A stretch of DNA of 64,000 bases from Chlorogloeopsis sp038404745 (GTDB lineage: Bacteria; Cyanobacteriota; Cyanobacteriia; Cyanobacteriales; Nostocaceae). The stretch is from assembly GCF_038404745.2 (NCBI RefSeq), contig NZ_JAYKTT020000082.1, positions 1 to 64,000 on the forward strand. The letters run 5' to 3'. Position 1 is the first letter of the stretch, and each line of letters begins with the position of its first letter. Shown here in pieces: positions 9,621 to 19,470 of this stretch. The position numbers were made by a program, and so were the translations under genes. The notes beneath the pieces were generated by a model. That model did no database searches. It worked only from the letters and a program-made list of their open reading frames with translations, and had not been told where the DNA came from.

Positions 9621-9792
9621 ATTAGCCTCACGCAGAGGCGCAGAGAATAAGAGTTTGAGATATCGAATTTTTGAATTTTATACTCACATTCAGCAAGGCT
9701 CAAGATTTTTTAAGTACTCAGACAGAAGAATTACACACATTGTTTTCTTATTTCTTGTCTCCACGAATAAATTTAATTTTGCCGAACTACTT

Positions 9793-10554
9793 ATGACTTC
9801 TAAACTTTTCTCAAAACTACCCGCAGATCTAGATCCGCATCGGTTACCCCAGCACGTAGCTGTAATTATGGATGGTAACGGTCGATGGGCAACTAGTAAA
9901 GGACTGCCGCGTATTGCTGGACATCGTCAAGGAGCAAAGACGCTCAAAGAACTATTGCGATGTTGTAAGGATTGGGGAATCAAAGCGCTAACAGTCTACG
10001 CTTTCTCTACGGAAAACTGGCGACGCCCGACTCAAGAAGTGGATTTTTTGATGCGTTTGTTTGAACAAATGTTGAAGCGAGAGTTAGCCCAAATGCACCG
10101 AGAAGGAGTGCGGATCTCATTTATTGGGGATTTATCGATTCTACCCAAGTCTTTACAAGTGGAAATGCAACATTCAATGACACAGACGTTGCAGAATCAG
10201 GCAATTCATTTTACTGTTGCAGTCAACTATGGCAGCCGTAATGAAATCACCAAAGCCTGTCATCAGATAGCGGAATTGGTGGAAAGAGGAGAACTCAATT
10301 CCCAACAGGTAAATGAAAATTTAGTTGCACAATACCTTGACACAGCAGGAACTTCTGAACCAGATCTGCTGATTCGTACTAGTGGAGAGGTGCGATTGAG
10401 TAATTTTCTGTTGTGGCAACTTGCGTATACAGAGATGTACTTTACTGATATTCTCTGGCCGGATTTTGACCGTATGGCGTTCTATCAGGCTTTATTGAGC
10501 TACCAAAAACGCGATCGCCGCTTTGGTAAACTTAATACTTCCCTTTCTGCTTAG
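9793..10554 (+). CDS. uppS: isoprenyl transferase (undecaprenyl diphosphate synthase)
   Basis: Condenses isopentenyl diphosphate with farnesyl diphosphate in cis to make the C55 carrier lipid for peptidoglycan and surface glycans. HVAVIMDGNGRWA carries the catalytic Asp27. RIAGHRQGAK, YAFSTENWRRP and LLIRTSGEVRLSNFLLWQ are the conserved substrate and diphosphate contacts. The open frame reaches back to 9655, but those 46 residues match no UppS N terminus, and the ATG at 9793 gives the normal length of 253 residues. The product supplies the lipid carrier used by the sugar transferase at 34850 and by the pathway of MurF at 135. Confidence 0.95.
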   Translation: MTSKLFSKLPADLDPHRLPQHVAVIMDGNGRWATSKGLPRIAGHRQGAKTLKELLRCCKDWGIKALTVYAFSTENWRRPTQEVDFLMRLFEQMLKRELAQMHREGVRISFIGDLSILPKSLQVEMQHSMTQTLQNQAIHFTVAVNYGSRNEITKACHQIAELVERGELNSQQVNENLVAQYLDTAGTSEPDLLIRTSGEVRLSNFLLWQLAYTEMYFTDILWPDFDRMAFYQALLSYQKRDRRFGKLNTSLSA

Positions 10555-10591
10555 TGGTAGGATTCCTTCTGCCCTCTGCCATCTGCCTTCA

Positions 10592-11941
10592 CTAATACCG
10601 CTCCAGTAAAACTTTCACCTCTGCTTCTAATTCCCAATCTTTCATTGCTTCCCACTCAGCTTCACGCACAGCTAAAAAGGCTGTTGACAACTGGGAATTT
10701 AGAGCATTGAGAAGAATATTGTCTTGTTTAAGTTGGGCGATCGCTTCTCCTAAATTTGTCGGTAGAGGATCAATATTTCTGGCTGTGCGCTCATCTTCTG
10801 ATAAATATCCAGGATCTACAGCTACTGGCTGTCCTAGTTCTAAACCTTGTTGCACGCCGTCTAAGCCAGCTGCTATTACCGCACCTAAAGCTAAGTAAGG
10901 ATTTGCTGTTGCATCCACAGTTTTTAATTCAAAGTGTGTAGGCTTACCAAAAGTAACAGCACTAGGTACTCTCACTGCTGCCTCGCGGTTATCTAACCCC
11001 CAACAACGGAAAGCACCACTCCAAGAATGAGGGCGGATACGACGGTAAGAATTAACACTAGGAGTTGTCAATGCCATCAGTGCTGGTAGATGAGCCAATA
11101 TTCCAGCAATAAATGCTCTTGCCACCTGCGAAAGACCACTGAAACCTTGCGCATCGGGTAGTAGATTTTCACCGTCTCGCCACAGACTCATATGGATGTG
11201 ACAACCGCTACCAGCAGCTTCTGGGAAAATCTTGGGTAAGAAGGAAGCTTTGAGATTGTAGTGTTCTGCAACAGCTCGTACTGTTTCTCTAAAAGCAATT
11301 TGTCTATCAGCAGCACTGAAAGCGTCAGTATATCGCATGGAAATTTCATGTTGACCGGGGCCTGATTCTGGATAATACTGCTCTACAGGGATACCCTGGG
11401 CAATCAACGCCTCGGCAATCTCATTAATGACTTCACAATTGATATCCATTGCTTGGGTAGAGGCGAAGAGTGTAGAGTCTGCGGGTAAAATTCCGTCAGC
11501 AGTTTGCCGCAGCAAGTAAAATTCATTCTCAAATGCTGCTTGAATTTCCAACCTCTGACTTCTTGCCGCCTCTATCATTCGCACCAAGAAATGACGCGGA
11601 CAAAACCCCCACGGCTCGCCATCAAGCATCATATTCCCCATCACACGAGCATGTTTGGGAGAATAGGGCAAAGCAATGAGGCTAGTCCAATCAGGGATTA
11701 AGCTAACTTCACCAACTGGCCCTAAACCTGTCTTACGAACAACAGCATCATACATTACCGGAACACCCTGTTGTCCTGCGGATATACCAACACCATACTC
11801 AAAGTAGTGGCGCAGCATTTCCACATGTACAGCCTTACCACGAATAATGTTAGCGTTATCACACCAAAGAACGCGAACAAACCTAGTATCAGCTTCTTTT
11901 AAAGCTTTTTTGACCTTCTTAAATAGGATATTTTCAGCCAT
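10592..11941 (-). CDS. glutamine synthetase family protein
   Basis: A 449-residue protein of the glutamine synthetase fold. Visible blocks are the metal-ligand strand FENEFYLL, ESGPGQHEISMRY, the ATP-side GSGCHIHMSLW, and NSYRRIRPHSWSG with the conserved Arg-rich substrate contacts. It is shorter than GlnA type I and has no C-terminal adenylylation loop, so it may be a gamma-glutamyl ligase for an amine rather than the main ammonia-assimilating enzyme. The frame opens at 12061, but the first 40 codons are translated repeat DNA (SPCPRVTSSPRLCVPLSPCP), so the start is placed at the ATG at 11941. Confidence 0.85.
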   Translation of the reverse strand: MAENILFKKVKKALKEADTRFVRVLWCDNANIIRGKAVHVEMLRHYFEYGVGISAGQQGVPVMYDAVVRKTGLGPVGEVSLIPDWTSLIALPYSPKHARVMGNMMLDGEPWGFCPRHFLVRMIEAARSQRLEIQAAFENEFYLLRQTADGILPADSTLFASTQAMDINCEVINEIAEALIAQGIPVEQYYPESGPGQHEISMRYTDAFSAADRQIAFRETVRAVAEHYNLKASFLPKIFPEAAGSGCHIHMSLWRDGENLLPDAQGFSGLSQVARAFIAGILAHLPALMALTTPSVNSYRRIRPHSWSGAFRCWGLDNREAAVRVPSAVTFGKPTHFELKTVDATANPYLALGAVIAAGLDGVQQGLELGQPVAVDPGYLSEDERTARNIDPLPTNLGEAIAQLKQDNILLNALNSQLSTAFLAVREAEWEAMKDWELEAEVKVLLERY

Positions 11942-11949
11942 CGCAGTTG

Positions 11950-12110
11950 GGGAGGGGAAAGTGGGACACGGAGACAAGGGGACACAAAGACGCGGTGACG
12001 AGGTGACACGAGGACACGGAGAAAGAGCAAACGGGGAATGTTTTTGATAGATTCTCCGCATCTCCCCTTGTCCTCTGTTTGTCCCTAGCCCCTAGCCCCT
12101 AGTTCCTTTT
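11950..12110. repeat. GACACGGGG-type repeat, intergenic copy
   Basis: The G-rich left arm runs through GGGACACGGAGACAAGGGGA and several related units. The AT-rich centre is GGGGAATGTTTTTGATAG. The right arm is C-rich (TCTCCGCATCTCCCCTTGTC, then CCCTAGCCCCTAGCCCCTAG). It lies just upstream of the glutamine synthetase-family start and opens a false N-terminal extension to that gene. The same layout recurs at 15049-15115 and 50600-50745. Confidence 0.7.
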
Positions 12111-12205
12111 AACACCCATCAACAAAATTGTGTGAGAACCTGAAATTTTTGACTCTTGATGGGAACCATAAACATACATCTTAGTGTTAAAGCCTTCTTA
12201 TTAAT

Positions 12206-15034
12206 ATGCTATTTAAGCCGATAATTCATAAGGTTTCTAAAGTATCTGATAAAGTTCCCCTACGAATTGTTTTAGTTGTTCCGTTCATCCTACAGATTTT
12301 TGCAGCAGTAGGACTGACTGGATACCTTTCTCTACGAAATGGGCAAAAAGCAGTCAACGAAATGGTGGTAAACTTGCAGACTGAGGTAGGCGATCGCATC
12401 GATCAACACCTTGACAGCTATGCCGCAGCCACTCGCGATCTAACTCAAATTAATGGTGAACAGATTGACTTAGGATTGCTGAATCCAGAAAATCCAGACC
12501 GTTTAGCTCAATTCTTATTTAAGCAAGTAAAAACTTATAACGTTGGTTATATCCTTTACGGTTCTAAAACAGGAAACTTTATTGCCTCTGGATACTACCG
12601 CGAGTCTACAATTCCAAATCACGGCAATCCAGATATCAGTTTGGTGTTGCTTAATCGTTATGGCAATCGTGATTTGTACAACTACACAACTGATACTCAA
12701 GGCAAGCCAGTAAAATTATTTGAAATTACTAAAGATTACCAATTTCAGAAGGAAGGCTGGTACACCAAGAGCGTTGAAACTGGCAAACCAGGATGGAGCG
12801 AAATTTATCAATGGGAAACTAATAATTATCCCTTGGCACTCGCCACTAGCCGACCTATTTATGATCAGCAAGGGAATATCATCGGTAGTATTGGTGTAGA
12901 ACAGCGCCTTTCACAAATCAGTGATTTTCTGCGTCAAATTAAAGTTAGCCAATTAAGTAAGATTTTCATTCTGGAACGCACTGGCTATTTGGTGGCTAGC
13001 TCCAGCGATACTCCAGTATTTTCAGTGGTTGCTCAAAAACCACAGCGATTACAGGGTACTCAAATCAAAGATAACTTAATTCGAGCGACATCGAACTATT
13101 TGACTGAGAAATTTGGTGATCTAAAAACCATTAAAAATAGCCAGCAGCTAGATTTTATACTGAATGGACAGCGCCAGTTTGTCCAAGTTTCTCCCTGGCA
13201 AGACGAATGGGGGCTAGATTGGTTAGTTGTTGTCGCCATGCCCGAATCAGACTTCATGGGACAAATTAATGCAAACACTCTCAACACCATTTGGTTGTGT
13301 ATCATTGCACTGGTACTAGCAACTGTTTTGGGCATTTATACCTCTCGCTGGATTGCCCGACCTATTTTACGGTTGAGTCGGGCATCAGAGGCGATCGCAC
13401 AAGGAGAGTTAGATCAAGAAGTTGAAACTTCAGGCGTGAAAGAACTGGGTGTGCTTGCTCAATCTTTTAACCGTATGGCACAACAGTTACGAGACTCTTT
13501 CACTGCTCTGGAAAAAACCAATCAAGAACTTGAACTGCGGGTAGAACAACGCACCGCAGAATTGAAATACGCCAAAGAAGCAGCAGACAATGCCAGTAAA
13601 GCCAAAAGCGACTTCCTCGCTAATATGAGCCATGAGTTACGCACGCCCCTAAACGGCATTCTTGGTTACGCTCAAATTCTCCTGCGCTCAGAACCAATGA
13701 CTGATAAGGGGCGCAAAGGTATCAACATCATTCACCAATGCGGCTCTCACTTGTTGATGCTAATCAACGATATTCTTGACTTAGCTAAAATTGAGGCACA
13801 GAAAATGGAACTCAATCCCAGTGATTTTCATTTTCCGTCCTTTCTACAAGGTATTGCTGAAATTTGCCGAATTCGTGCCGAGCAAAAAGGAATTGCTTTC
13901 GTTTATCAACCGGATGCAGACTTGCCCACGGGCATTCGGGGTGATGAGAAGCGTCTACGCCAGGTGATTATTAATTTATTAGGAAATGCCATCAAATTTA
14001 CCGAGCAAGGCAGTGTCACGTTCAAGGTAGAGAAGATTAAAAGTTCTGAGTTTTCTGTTTTGAGTTCTCACTTGGAAAAATCACCTCAAAACTCTTACAA
14101 AATTCGCTTTCAGATTCAAGATACTGGTGTTGGCATGAAACCAGAGCAGTTAGAGAAAATTTTTCTGCCGTTTGAGCAAGTGGGAAATGCTAAAACACAA
14201 GCCGAAGGAACTGGGCTTGGCTTGGCAATTAGTCAAAAAATTGCTTTGCTGATGGGCAGTATATTGGAGGTGAAAAGTGAATTGGGTCAAGGCAGCACAT
14301 TCTGGTTTGATGTAGAATTGCCTGAAGCCCAAAATTGGGCAAAGTCCTCTAGAGTCGTTCGGCATGGTACGATTGTCGGTTATCAAGGAGTGATCCGTAA
14401 GGTGCTGGTAGTCGATGATCGATGGGAAAACCGCTCTGTTTTAAATAGTTTGCTAGAACCAATCGGCTTCGACTTAGTTGAAGCCTTTAATGGACAAGAA
14501 GGTTTAGACAAAGCTGTGATAGAGAATCCTGATCTGATCGTTACTGATTTGGTAATGCCGATTATGGATGGCTTTGAGATGCTTAGACATCTGCGTCAGT
14601 TATCCCAGTTCAAAGATACACCTGTGATTGCTTCTTCCGCGAGTGTGTTTGAAGCGGATCAGTTCAAAAGTGTAGATGCAGGTGCGAATGAATTCTTACC
14701 AAAACCAATCGAGGCTGAGAGTCTACTTCAATTGATTCAACGTTACCTCAAATTAGAGTGGGTCTATGACACCAAAGCCGAACTTGTCATTGCAAAAGCC
14801 ACCATTGCTAATGAAATGATTTTAGAAACTATCAAAGCACCTTCAGTAGAAGTTTTGCAGCATCTGAATCAGTTAATCGAAATGGGAGACTTGGATGAAC
14901 TTGTTGAGACTGTTGAGAAACTTAAAGCAGCAGATCCTCAATTGACAGCCTTTGCTCAAAAAATCTCAAATTTTGCAGAAGACTGTGAATTGAATGCACT
15001 CACAACGTTCATCAAGCAATTTATTCCAAGTTAA
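12206..15034 (+). CDS. hybrid sensor histidine kinase (Cache, HAMP, HisKA, HATPase, REC)
   Basis: A 942-residue membrane sensor. TM1 lies at about residues 20-43 and TM2 at about 365-388. Between them is a periplasmic double-Cache-like domain (GSKTGNFIASGYYRES, PIYDQQGNIIGSIGVEQRL). After TM2 come HAMP (RPILRLSRASEAIAQGELDQ), a coiled coil, the H-box SHELRTPLNGILGY with His476, the N-box RLRQVIINLLGNAIKF, the G-box GTGLGLAIS, and a receiver with Asp781 (LIVTDLVMPIMDGFEM). The kinase core and receiver look active. A further kinase follows on the same strand, separated by a repeat. The ligand cannot be told from sequence. Confidence 0.92.
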   Translation: MLFKPIIHKVSKVSDKVPLRIVLVVPFILQIFAAVGLTGYLSLRNGQKAVNEMVVNLQTEVGDRIDQHLDSYAAATRDLTQINGEQIDLGLLNPENPDRLAQFLFKQVKTYNVGYILYGSKTGNFIASGYYRESTIPNHGNPDISLVLLNRYGNRDLYNYTTDTQGKPVKLFEITKDYQFQKEGWYTKSVETGKPGWSEIYQWETNNYPLALATSRPIYDQQGNIIGSIGVEQRLSQISDFLRQIKVSQLSKIFILERTGYLVASSSDTPVFSVVAQKPQRLQGTQIKDNLIRATSNYLTEKFGDLKTIKNSQQLDFILNGQRQFVQVSPWQDEWGLDWLVVVAMPESDFMGQINANTLNTIWLCIIALVLATVLGIYTSRWIARPILRLSRASEAIAQGELDQEVETSGVKELGVLAQSFNRMAQQLRDSFTALEKTNQELELRVEQRTAELKYAKEAADNASKAKSDFLANMSHELRTPLNGILGYAQILLRSEPMTDKGRKGINIIHQCGSHLLMLINDILDLAKIEAQKMELNPSDFHFPSFLQGIAEICRIRAEQKGIAFVYQPDADLPTGIRGDEKRLRQVIINLLGNAIKFTEQGSVTFKVEKIKSSEFSVLSSHLEKSPQNSYKIRFQIQDTGVGMKPEQLEKIFLPFEQVGNAKTQAEGTGLGLAISQKIALLMGSILEVKSELGQGSTFWFDVELPEAQNWAKSSRVVRHGTIVGYQGVIRKVLVVDDRWENRSVLNSLLEPIGFDLVEAFNGQEGLDKAVIENPDLIVTDLVMPIMDGFEMLRHLRQLSQFKDTPVIASSASVFEADQFKSVDAGANEFLPKPIEAESLLQLIQRYLKLEWVYDTKAELVIAKATIANEMILETIKAPSVEVLQHLNQLIEMGDLDELVETVEKLKAADPQLTAFAQKISNFAEDCELNALTTFIKQFIPS

Positions 15035-15048
15035 GTAGAGGGCAGATG

Positions 15049-15115
15049 GCATAAAGACACGGCAATAGGGAGAATATTTTTGATAATTTATCCTGCTCTC
15101 CCCCTATTGTTTTCT
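15049..15115. repeat. GACACGGGG-type repeat, short intergenic copy
   Basis: A reduced copy directly after the kinase stop: AAAGACACGGCAATAGGGAG, the centre AATATTTTTGATAATTTATC, then CTGCTCTCCCCCTATTG. The centre matches that of the copy at 11950-12110. Confidence 0.6.
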
Positions 15116-15130
15116 TCTGTAAGCAGTTCG

Positions 15131-15241
15131 GTAGGGTGTGTTACGGCTATGCAAGGACTTGAGTTGTAAGAGCAATAAGAACTAGCCGTAACGCATCACA
15201 ATCATACGATGCGTTATGAACTCCGTTCTAACGCACCCTAC
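15131..15241. repeat. dispersed repeat, copy 2, with terminal inverted repeats
   Basis: It starts GTAGGGTGTGTTACGGC and ends TCTAACGCACCCTAC. The outer 13 bases form an inverted repeat with one mismatch. The interior (CTATGCAAGGACTTGAG, AAGAACTAGCCGTAACGC) matches the copy at 19-88. At ~110 bp with no ORF, it resembles a MITE-like element. Confidence 0.65.
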
Positions 15242-15315
15242 TGGTATATCAAGGCTATTTAAATATTAAGAATTTTTCTACTCTTAAATCTTTAGTCAGC
15301 AAATTGTGACAAATT

Positions 15316-16620
15316 ATGCATCACTCAGCAGCCGAATTTATTTTAATTGTGGATGATAATTCAACCAACTTGTCTGTGCTATCTCAAGCGCTCAAACAAG
15401 TGGGGTTAAAAATTCGTATGGCGATGGATGGAGCTAGTGCCATCAATATTGTCCAGCAGCAATTTCCTGAATTGATTTTGTTAGATGTGCAAATGCCGGG
15501 GATGGATGGTTTTGAAACTTGTACCCGTTTAAAAGCAAATCCAGCAACTCAAACCATTCCAATTATTTTTACAACGGCGCTGGCAGATACAGATAGCAAA
15601 GTAAAAGGGCTGTCGTTGGGTGCAGTAGATTACATCACCAAACCCTTTGAAGAACAAGAAGTTCTAGCTAGAGTCAATGTTCACTTACAACTGCGACATT
15701 TGACTAAAACGCTGGAAGAGAAGAACGCACAACTACAGCAAGGGAATGAAATTCTTGAACAGCGCGTAAGTGAGCGAACTGCTGAACTTTCTCAAGCCTT
15801 GCAGGAGTTACAGCGATCGCAACTGCATCTGGTTCAAAGTGAGAAGATGTCAGCCTTGGGGCAACTAGTTGCGGGTATTGCCCATGAACTTAATAATCCG
15901 ATTGGATGTCTTGTGAGTAATCTGACGCCAGCGTTTGAGTATGTGTCCGATTTAACGCAGGTAATTGAGTTTTATCAGCAGTCTTATCCAGAAGCAGCCC
16001 AAAAGCTAGAACAAATACTAGGAGAAGTTGATATTGATTTTATACTACAAGATTTGTTCAAACTACTGAAGTCAATGAAATTAAGTACAGAGAGAATTAA
16101 AGATATTTCGATTTCTCTGCGAAATTTCTCGCGTTCTGATGCCACAGCCAAAGTGCAGGTAAATGTCCATGATGGATTGGAGAGTACGCTAACTATCTTG
16201 GGGCATCGTTTGAAAGCTGTAGGAAATCGCCCTGCAATTGAAGTGATTAAGAACTACGGGGAATTACCTAAGGTGGAGTGTTATCCGGGACTACTGAATC
16301 AGGTATTTATGAATATTCTGGCGAATGCGATCGATGCTTTAGAAGAAACTTTACCTGTCAATCCTCAAATTCGGATTCAAACAGCTGTAGCAGATGAATA
16401 TGTTGTGATTCAGATTGCAGATAATGGTATTGGTATTCCGCCGGAAGTTCAGCAGAAGATGTTTGATTACCTTTTCACAACTAAAGCTCTTGGTAAGGGG
16501 ACAGGAATGGGATTATCGATTTCTCGTCAAATTATAGAGGAAAAACACAAGGGTAAGCTCAGTTTGATGTCTCAAGCAGGGCAAGGAACAGAATTTGCGA
16601 TCGCTTTACCGCTTCGGTGA
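15316..16620 (+). CDS. response regulator-histidine kinase (REC-HisKA-HATPase)
   Basis: A 434-residue soluble protein. The N-terminal receiver has Asp57 (LILLDVQMPGMDGFET) and TKPFEEQEVLARV. A coiled coil (LEQRVSERTAELSQALQELQ) leads to the kinase core: LVAGIAHELNNPIGCL with His190, VFMNILANAIDALEE as N-box, and GKGTGMGLSISRQI as G-box. A kinase with a receiver at its N terminus usually takes phosphate from an upstream relay protein; the hybrid kinase 280 bp upstream is the obvious candidate. It is probably transcribed separately, because a repeat fills the gap. Confidence 0.9.
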   Translation: MHHSAAEFILIVDDNSTNLSVLSQALKQVGLKIRMAMDGASAINIVQQQFPELILLDVQMPGMDGFETCTRLKANPATQTIPIIFTTALADTDSKVKGLSLGAVDYITKPFEEQEVLARVNVHLQLRHLTKTLEEKNAQLQQGNEILEQRVSERTAELSQALQELQRSQLHLVQSEKMSALGQLVAGIAHELNNPIGCLVSNLTPAFEYVSDLTQVIEFYQQSYPEAAQKLEQILGEVDIDFILQDLFKLLKSMKLSTERIKDISISLRNFSRSDATAKVQVNVHDGLESTLTILGHRLKAVGNRPAIEVIKNYGELPKVECYPGLLNQVFMNILANAIDALEETLPVNPQIRIQTAVADEYVVIQIADNGIGIPPEVQQKMFDYLFTTKALGKGTGMGLSISRQIIEEKHKGKLSLMSQAGQGTEFAIALPLR

Positions 16621-16729
16621 CATTCTCCCCAAGTTTCCTCTTAAGGATTTCTGCTTCTGGTCATCAAACTGCTTATACTTCACTTATCCTGTTTGTTGAC
16701 CTGAATCTTTACAAGAGAAAATTTTGGTG

Positions 16730-17953
16730 ATGAAATCACAAATTCCCAAATTACCCTTGCCAGAACCCCTTGTAGGCTCAGAAAGCGGCACTTTCACTGA
16801 GTTTACAGTCACTCAAAGAATGCCTGGAATTGCTCGCCGAGTTATCGCTGAAAATAATTTTTCACCTAACATTAATGAAAGTTTAGAAAACCTAGCCAAT
16901 GAACTGCCATCGGGTTATTTATTACCTTTGGTAAATGATACTAATGTAGATTTTGCAGCTTGGGATAAATATCTAGAACCATATAAGGGACAACGTTGGG
17001 TAGATATTCCCTGGTTCTTTGCCGAAACTTATTTTTACCGCCTCATTCTCAACATTACTAATTATTTTCTTCCCGGTGAATGGCAAGGTGTAGATCCGTT
17101 CCAATTGCAAAAATCTCAAGGTTTAAACACATCTTTAGATGCAATTATTGCTCTGAGCACTCAAGTAACAAATTGGTTGGAAGAATCCCAAAAACATAGT
17201 CAAATTCACCAGACTGCTTTGACTGCACTACTATATTTTGCACTTTGGGGTAATCGAGTTGACTTGAGTTTGTGGTCAGCTTTTGAGTCAAATCGCAGTC
17301 GTTTTGATATCGAAAACCAAGAAGCTCATATTTTAGTAAATGATGTGTCTAAAGTCACGGAATTGTTACTCAATAATCTAGATCAGCGAATTGATTTTAT
17401 CGTCGATAATGCTGGATTTGAACTTGTTTGTGACTTATGTTTAACAGATTTTCTATTAGGTAGTGGTGTTGCTAGTCAAGTTCATCTGCATTTGAAGCCT
17501 CACCCTACTTTTGTTTCTGATGCCATGATTAAAGATGTATACGATACAACAGAGTTTTTAGCAACATCTGGCGATGAAAAAGTTTCGGCTGTTGGTACAA
17601 GGTTGCAAGCATATATTGCATCAGGGCAATTAGTTCTGCGCGATGATTATTTTTGGACATCGCCTTTAGCGTTTTGGGAAATACCAGATTCACTCAAACA
17701 TGAGTTAGCAAATGCAAGTTTGCTGATTCTCAAAGGTGATGCAAATTATCGTAGATTATTAGGAGATAGATACTGGAATTATACGACTAATTTTGCAGAT
17801 ATAGTGTCATATTTACCTGTTCCGATGGTAGCTCTACGTACCCTCAAGTCAGAAGTAGCAGCAGGCATTCCACCCGAAGTTGTTGAGCAAATGCCAAAAT
17901 CTGATCCTGATTGGTTAACGAATGGGCAGTGGGGTGTAGTGCAATTTGTTTAA
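16730..17953 (+). CDS. DUF89 / ARMT1-like damage-control phosphatase family protein
   Basis: A 407-residue protein resembling the ARMT1/DUF89 family of metal-dependent phosphatases. Visible are WVDIPWFFAETYFYRLIL, FIVDNAGFELVCDLCLTDFLL (the Asp-Asn metal motif), VHLHLKPHPTFVSDAM, and ILKGDANYRRLLGDRYW with the conserved Lys-Gly-Asp-x-Asn block. Family members hydrolyse reactive sugar phosphates or related damaged metabolites; the substrate here is unknown. TTG, GTG and ATG codons lie in a row at 16724-16732, and the ATG is preferred. It ends beside a convergent reductase gene. Confidence 0.85.
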   Translation: MKSQIPKLPLPEPLVGSESGTFTEFTVTQRMPGIARRVIAENNFSPNINESLENLANELPSGYLLPLVNDTNVDFAAWDKYLEPYKGQRWVDIPWFFAETYFYRLILNITNYFLPGEWQGVDPFQLQKSQGLNTSLDAIIALSTQVTNWLEESQKHSQIHQTALTALLYFALWGNRVDLSLWSAFESNRSRFDIENQEAHILVNDVSKVTELLLNNLDQRIDFIVDNAGFELVCDLCLTDFLLGSGVASQVHLHLKPHPTFVSDAMIKDVYDTTEFLATSGDEKVSAVGTRLQAYIASGQLVLRDDYFWTSPLAFWEIPDSLKHELANASLLILKGDANYRRLLGDRYWNYTTNFADIVSYLPVPMVALRTLKSEVAAGIPPEVVEQMPKSDPDWLTNGQWGVVQFV

Positions 17954-18005
17954 AAAAGTGGCGATCGCTAGAGGCGATCGCTCCAATTCTAGATGTCGTG
18001 TGTAT

Positions 18006-18953
18006 CTAATCTCCGATATGCAATACCGCTTTTCCAGGAAAACTTCTGTCGAGCAGTTTTTGTGCCACATCAGCAATTTCTGTCCAAGAAGCTTCTAAAT
18101 CTATATGGGGACGCAATCGATTTGTTGCTACCAAATTCACAAGCCTTTTTAATCCAACTGCTGCCGATTCGCGTTGTAGTTCGTGAAACAATATCAATCC
18201 ATATAAACTTGCCCCACCTGTAGCGAAGAAGCGCTGTGCATTGAATGTTACCTCTGCTCCCCCAGAAACACCTAACAGTACCGTCACTCCATTTTCTGCC
18301 AACAAGCCTAAAGCTGTTCCTAAAGTCTTGCCACCCACAGACTCAACGATCAAATGATAAGGGCCGTATTCACTAGCTGATGAGAGTTCTTCACCAATGA
18401 CAACAGAATCCGCTCCGGCATTTTTAACAAAAGACTCATATTCTGGAGTGCGAATGTGTGCTATTACCTGAGCACCACTCAGGCGTGCTAATTGAATGGC
18501 GAAGTTACCAACACCACCAGATGCACCTGTAACTAATACGGGGCGATCCAAAAGCGAACCGCCTTTGAGTAGGGCATGGTAAGCTGTTAAACCTGCTACA
18601 GACAAAGTGGCAGCCTGAGCAAAGGATACTGATGGTGGTAATTCTGCTAGCGAGTGGGTTGGTACTGCTACTAATTCTGCCCAAGCTCCAGAACGAAGTA
18701 AACCGACAACTCGCGTTCCTTTCCCAAACCCCGAACCATCAGCAGCAGGGGTTTCTACTGTTCCCGCTAAGTCCCACCCCGGACGCCAACCAGCTTCAGC
18801 AGTGGTAGAACGCTTCACCTCACCTCGGTTGAGAGAAATTGCTGCTACTCTGATTACTGCTTCGTTGGCAGCAGGAGTGGGTGCATCTACATCACGTAGT
18901 ACTAAACGCTCCTGCGTATTAGGATCGACAACGACAGCACGTATTTTACTCAT
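18006..18953 (-). CDS. NAD(P)-dependent alcohol dehydrogenase / quinone oxidoreductase (MDR family)
   Basis: A 315-residue medium-chain reductase. The N-terminal GroES-like half has WRPGWDLAGTVE and GAWAELVAVP. The C-terminal Rossmann half has LVTGASGGVGNFAIQLARL, the NADPH-binding signature of the zeta-crystallin/quinone oxidoreductase branch. No catalytic-zinc Cys/His set or structural-zinc Cys cluster is visible, so it should be a zinc-independent reductase. A stretch with two HIP1 octamers (17962-17985) separates it from the convergent DUF89 gene and could fold as a terminator. The substrate is unknown. Confidence 0.88.
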   Translation of the reverse strand: MSKIRAVVVDPNTQERLVLRDVDAPTPAANEAVIRVAAISLNRGEVKRSTTAEAGWRPGWDLAGTVETPAADGSGFGKGTRVVGLLRSGAWAELVAVPTHSLAELPPSVSFAQAATLSVAGLTAYHALLKGGSLLDRPVLVTGASGGVGNFAIQLARLSGAQVIAHIRTPEYESFVKNAGADSVVIGEELSSASEYGPYHLIVESVGGKTLGTALGLLAENGVTVLLGVSGGAEVTFNAQRFFATGGASLYGLILFHELQRESAAVGLKRLVNLVATNRLRPHIDLEASWTEIADVAQKLLDRSFPGKAVLHIGD

Positions 18954-19183
18954 ATTGAAAATGTCCTGAATGATGATATCTCTTGAGACATTATGTTAAG
19001 AAATTTCCTCAGGGTGCGATCGCTTTTAGAGGGAAGAGAACAGGGAGCGGGGAACAGGATAACGAGTGTGTAATTAATTTTGTTTAGGTACTTAATTAAA
19101 CGTAAAATACTTATGTCTAATTATGTCCAAAAACTAGATATTATCAGCCTTCTGCCTACTGCCCTCTGTTCTCTGCCTTATTT

Positions 19184-19453
19184 ATGAAAGAAATCACACG
19201 TCGCCAATTTATTGCCACTGCCACCCTTGCATCGGGTTTTACCCTAGCAGTGCAACCCATTTCTGCCCAAGTCATCACCACCGATGCCAAAGGATTAATC
19301 GCAGGTGCAGTCAAAATTCCTGTCAAAGATGGCAAAATTCCCGCCTACAGAGCCATGCCTGCTACAGGTAAAAATTTTCCGATTGTGTTGGTGATTCAGG
19401 AAATCTTTGGTGTACACGAGCACATTCAAGATATCTGCCTAAGTAGACATTAG
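19184..19453 (+). pseudogene. dienelactone hydrolase, 3'-truncated
   Basis: The 89-codon frame begins with a twin-arginine-type signal (ITRRQFIATATLASGFTLAV, then ISAQ). It continues with the start of a dienelactone hydrolase (GKNFPIVLVIQEIFGVHEHI) and then stops after only two more words (QDICLSRH). Intact enzymes are about 250-290 residues and carry a Cys-Asp-His triad; none of the triad is present here. The rest of the gene is missing, since convergent ruvC begins 17 bp further on. A deletion is the simplest explanation. Residual expression would give only a short exported peptide. Confidence 0.8.
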
Positions 19454-19470
19454 AGATCCCGCTTTCTTTA

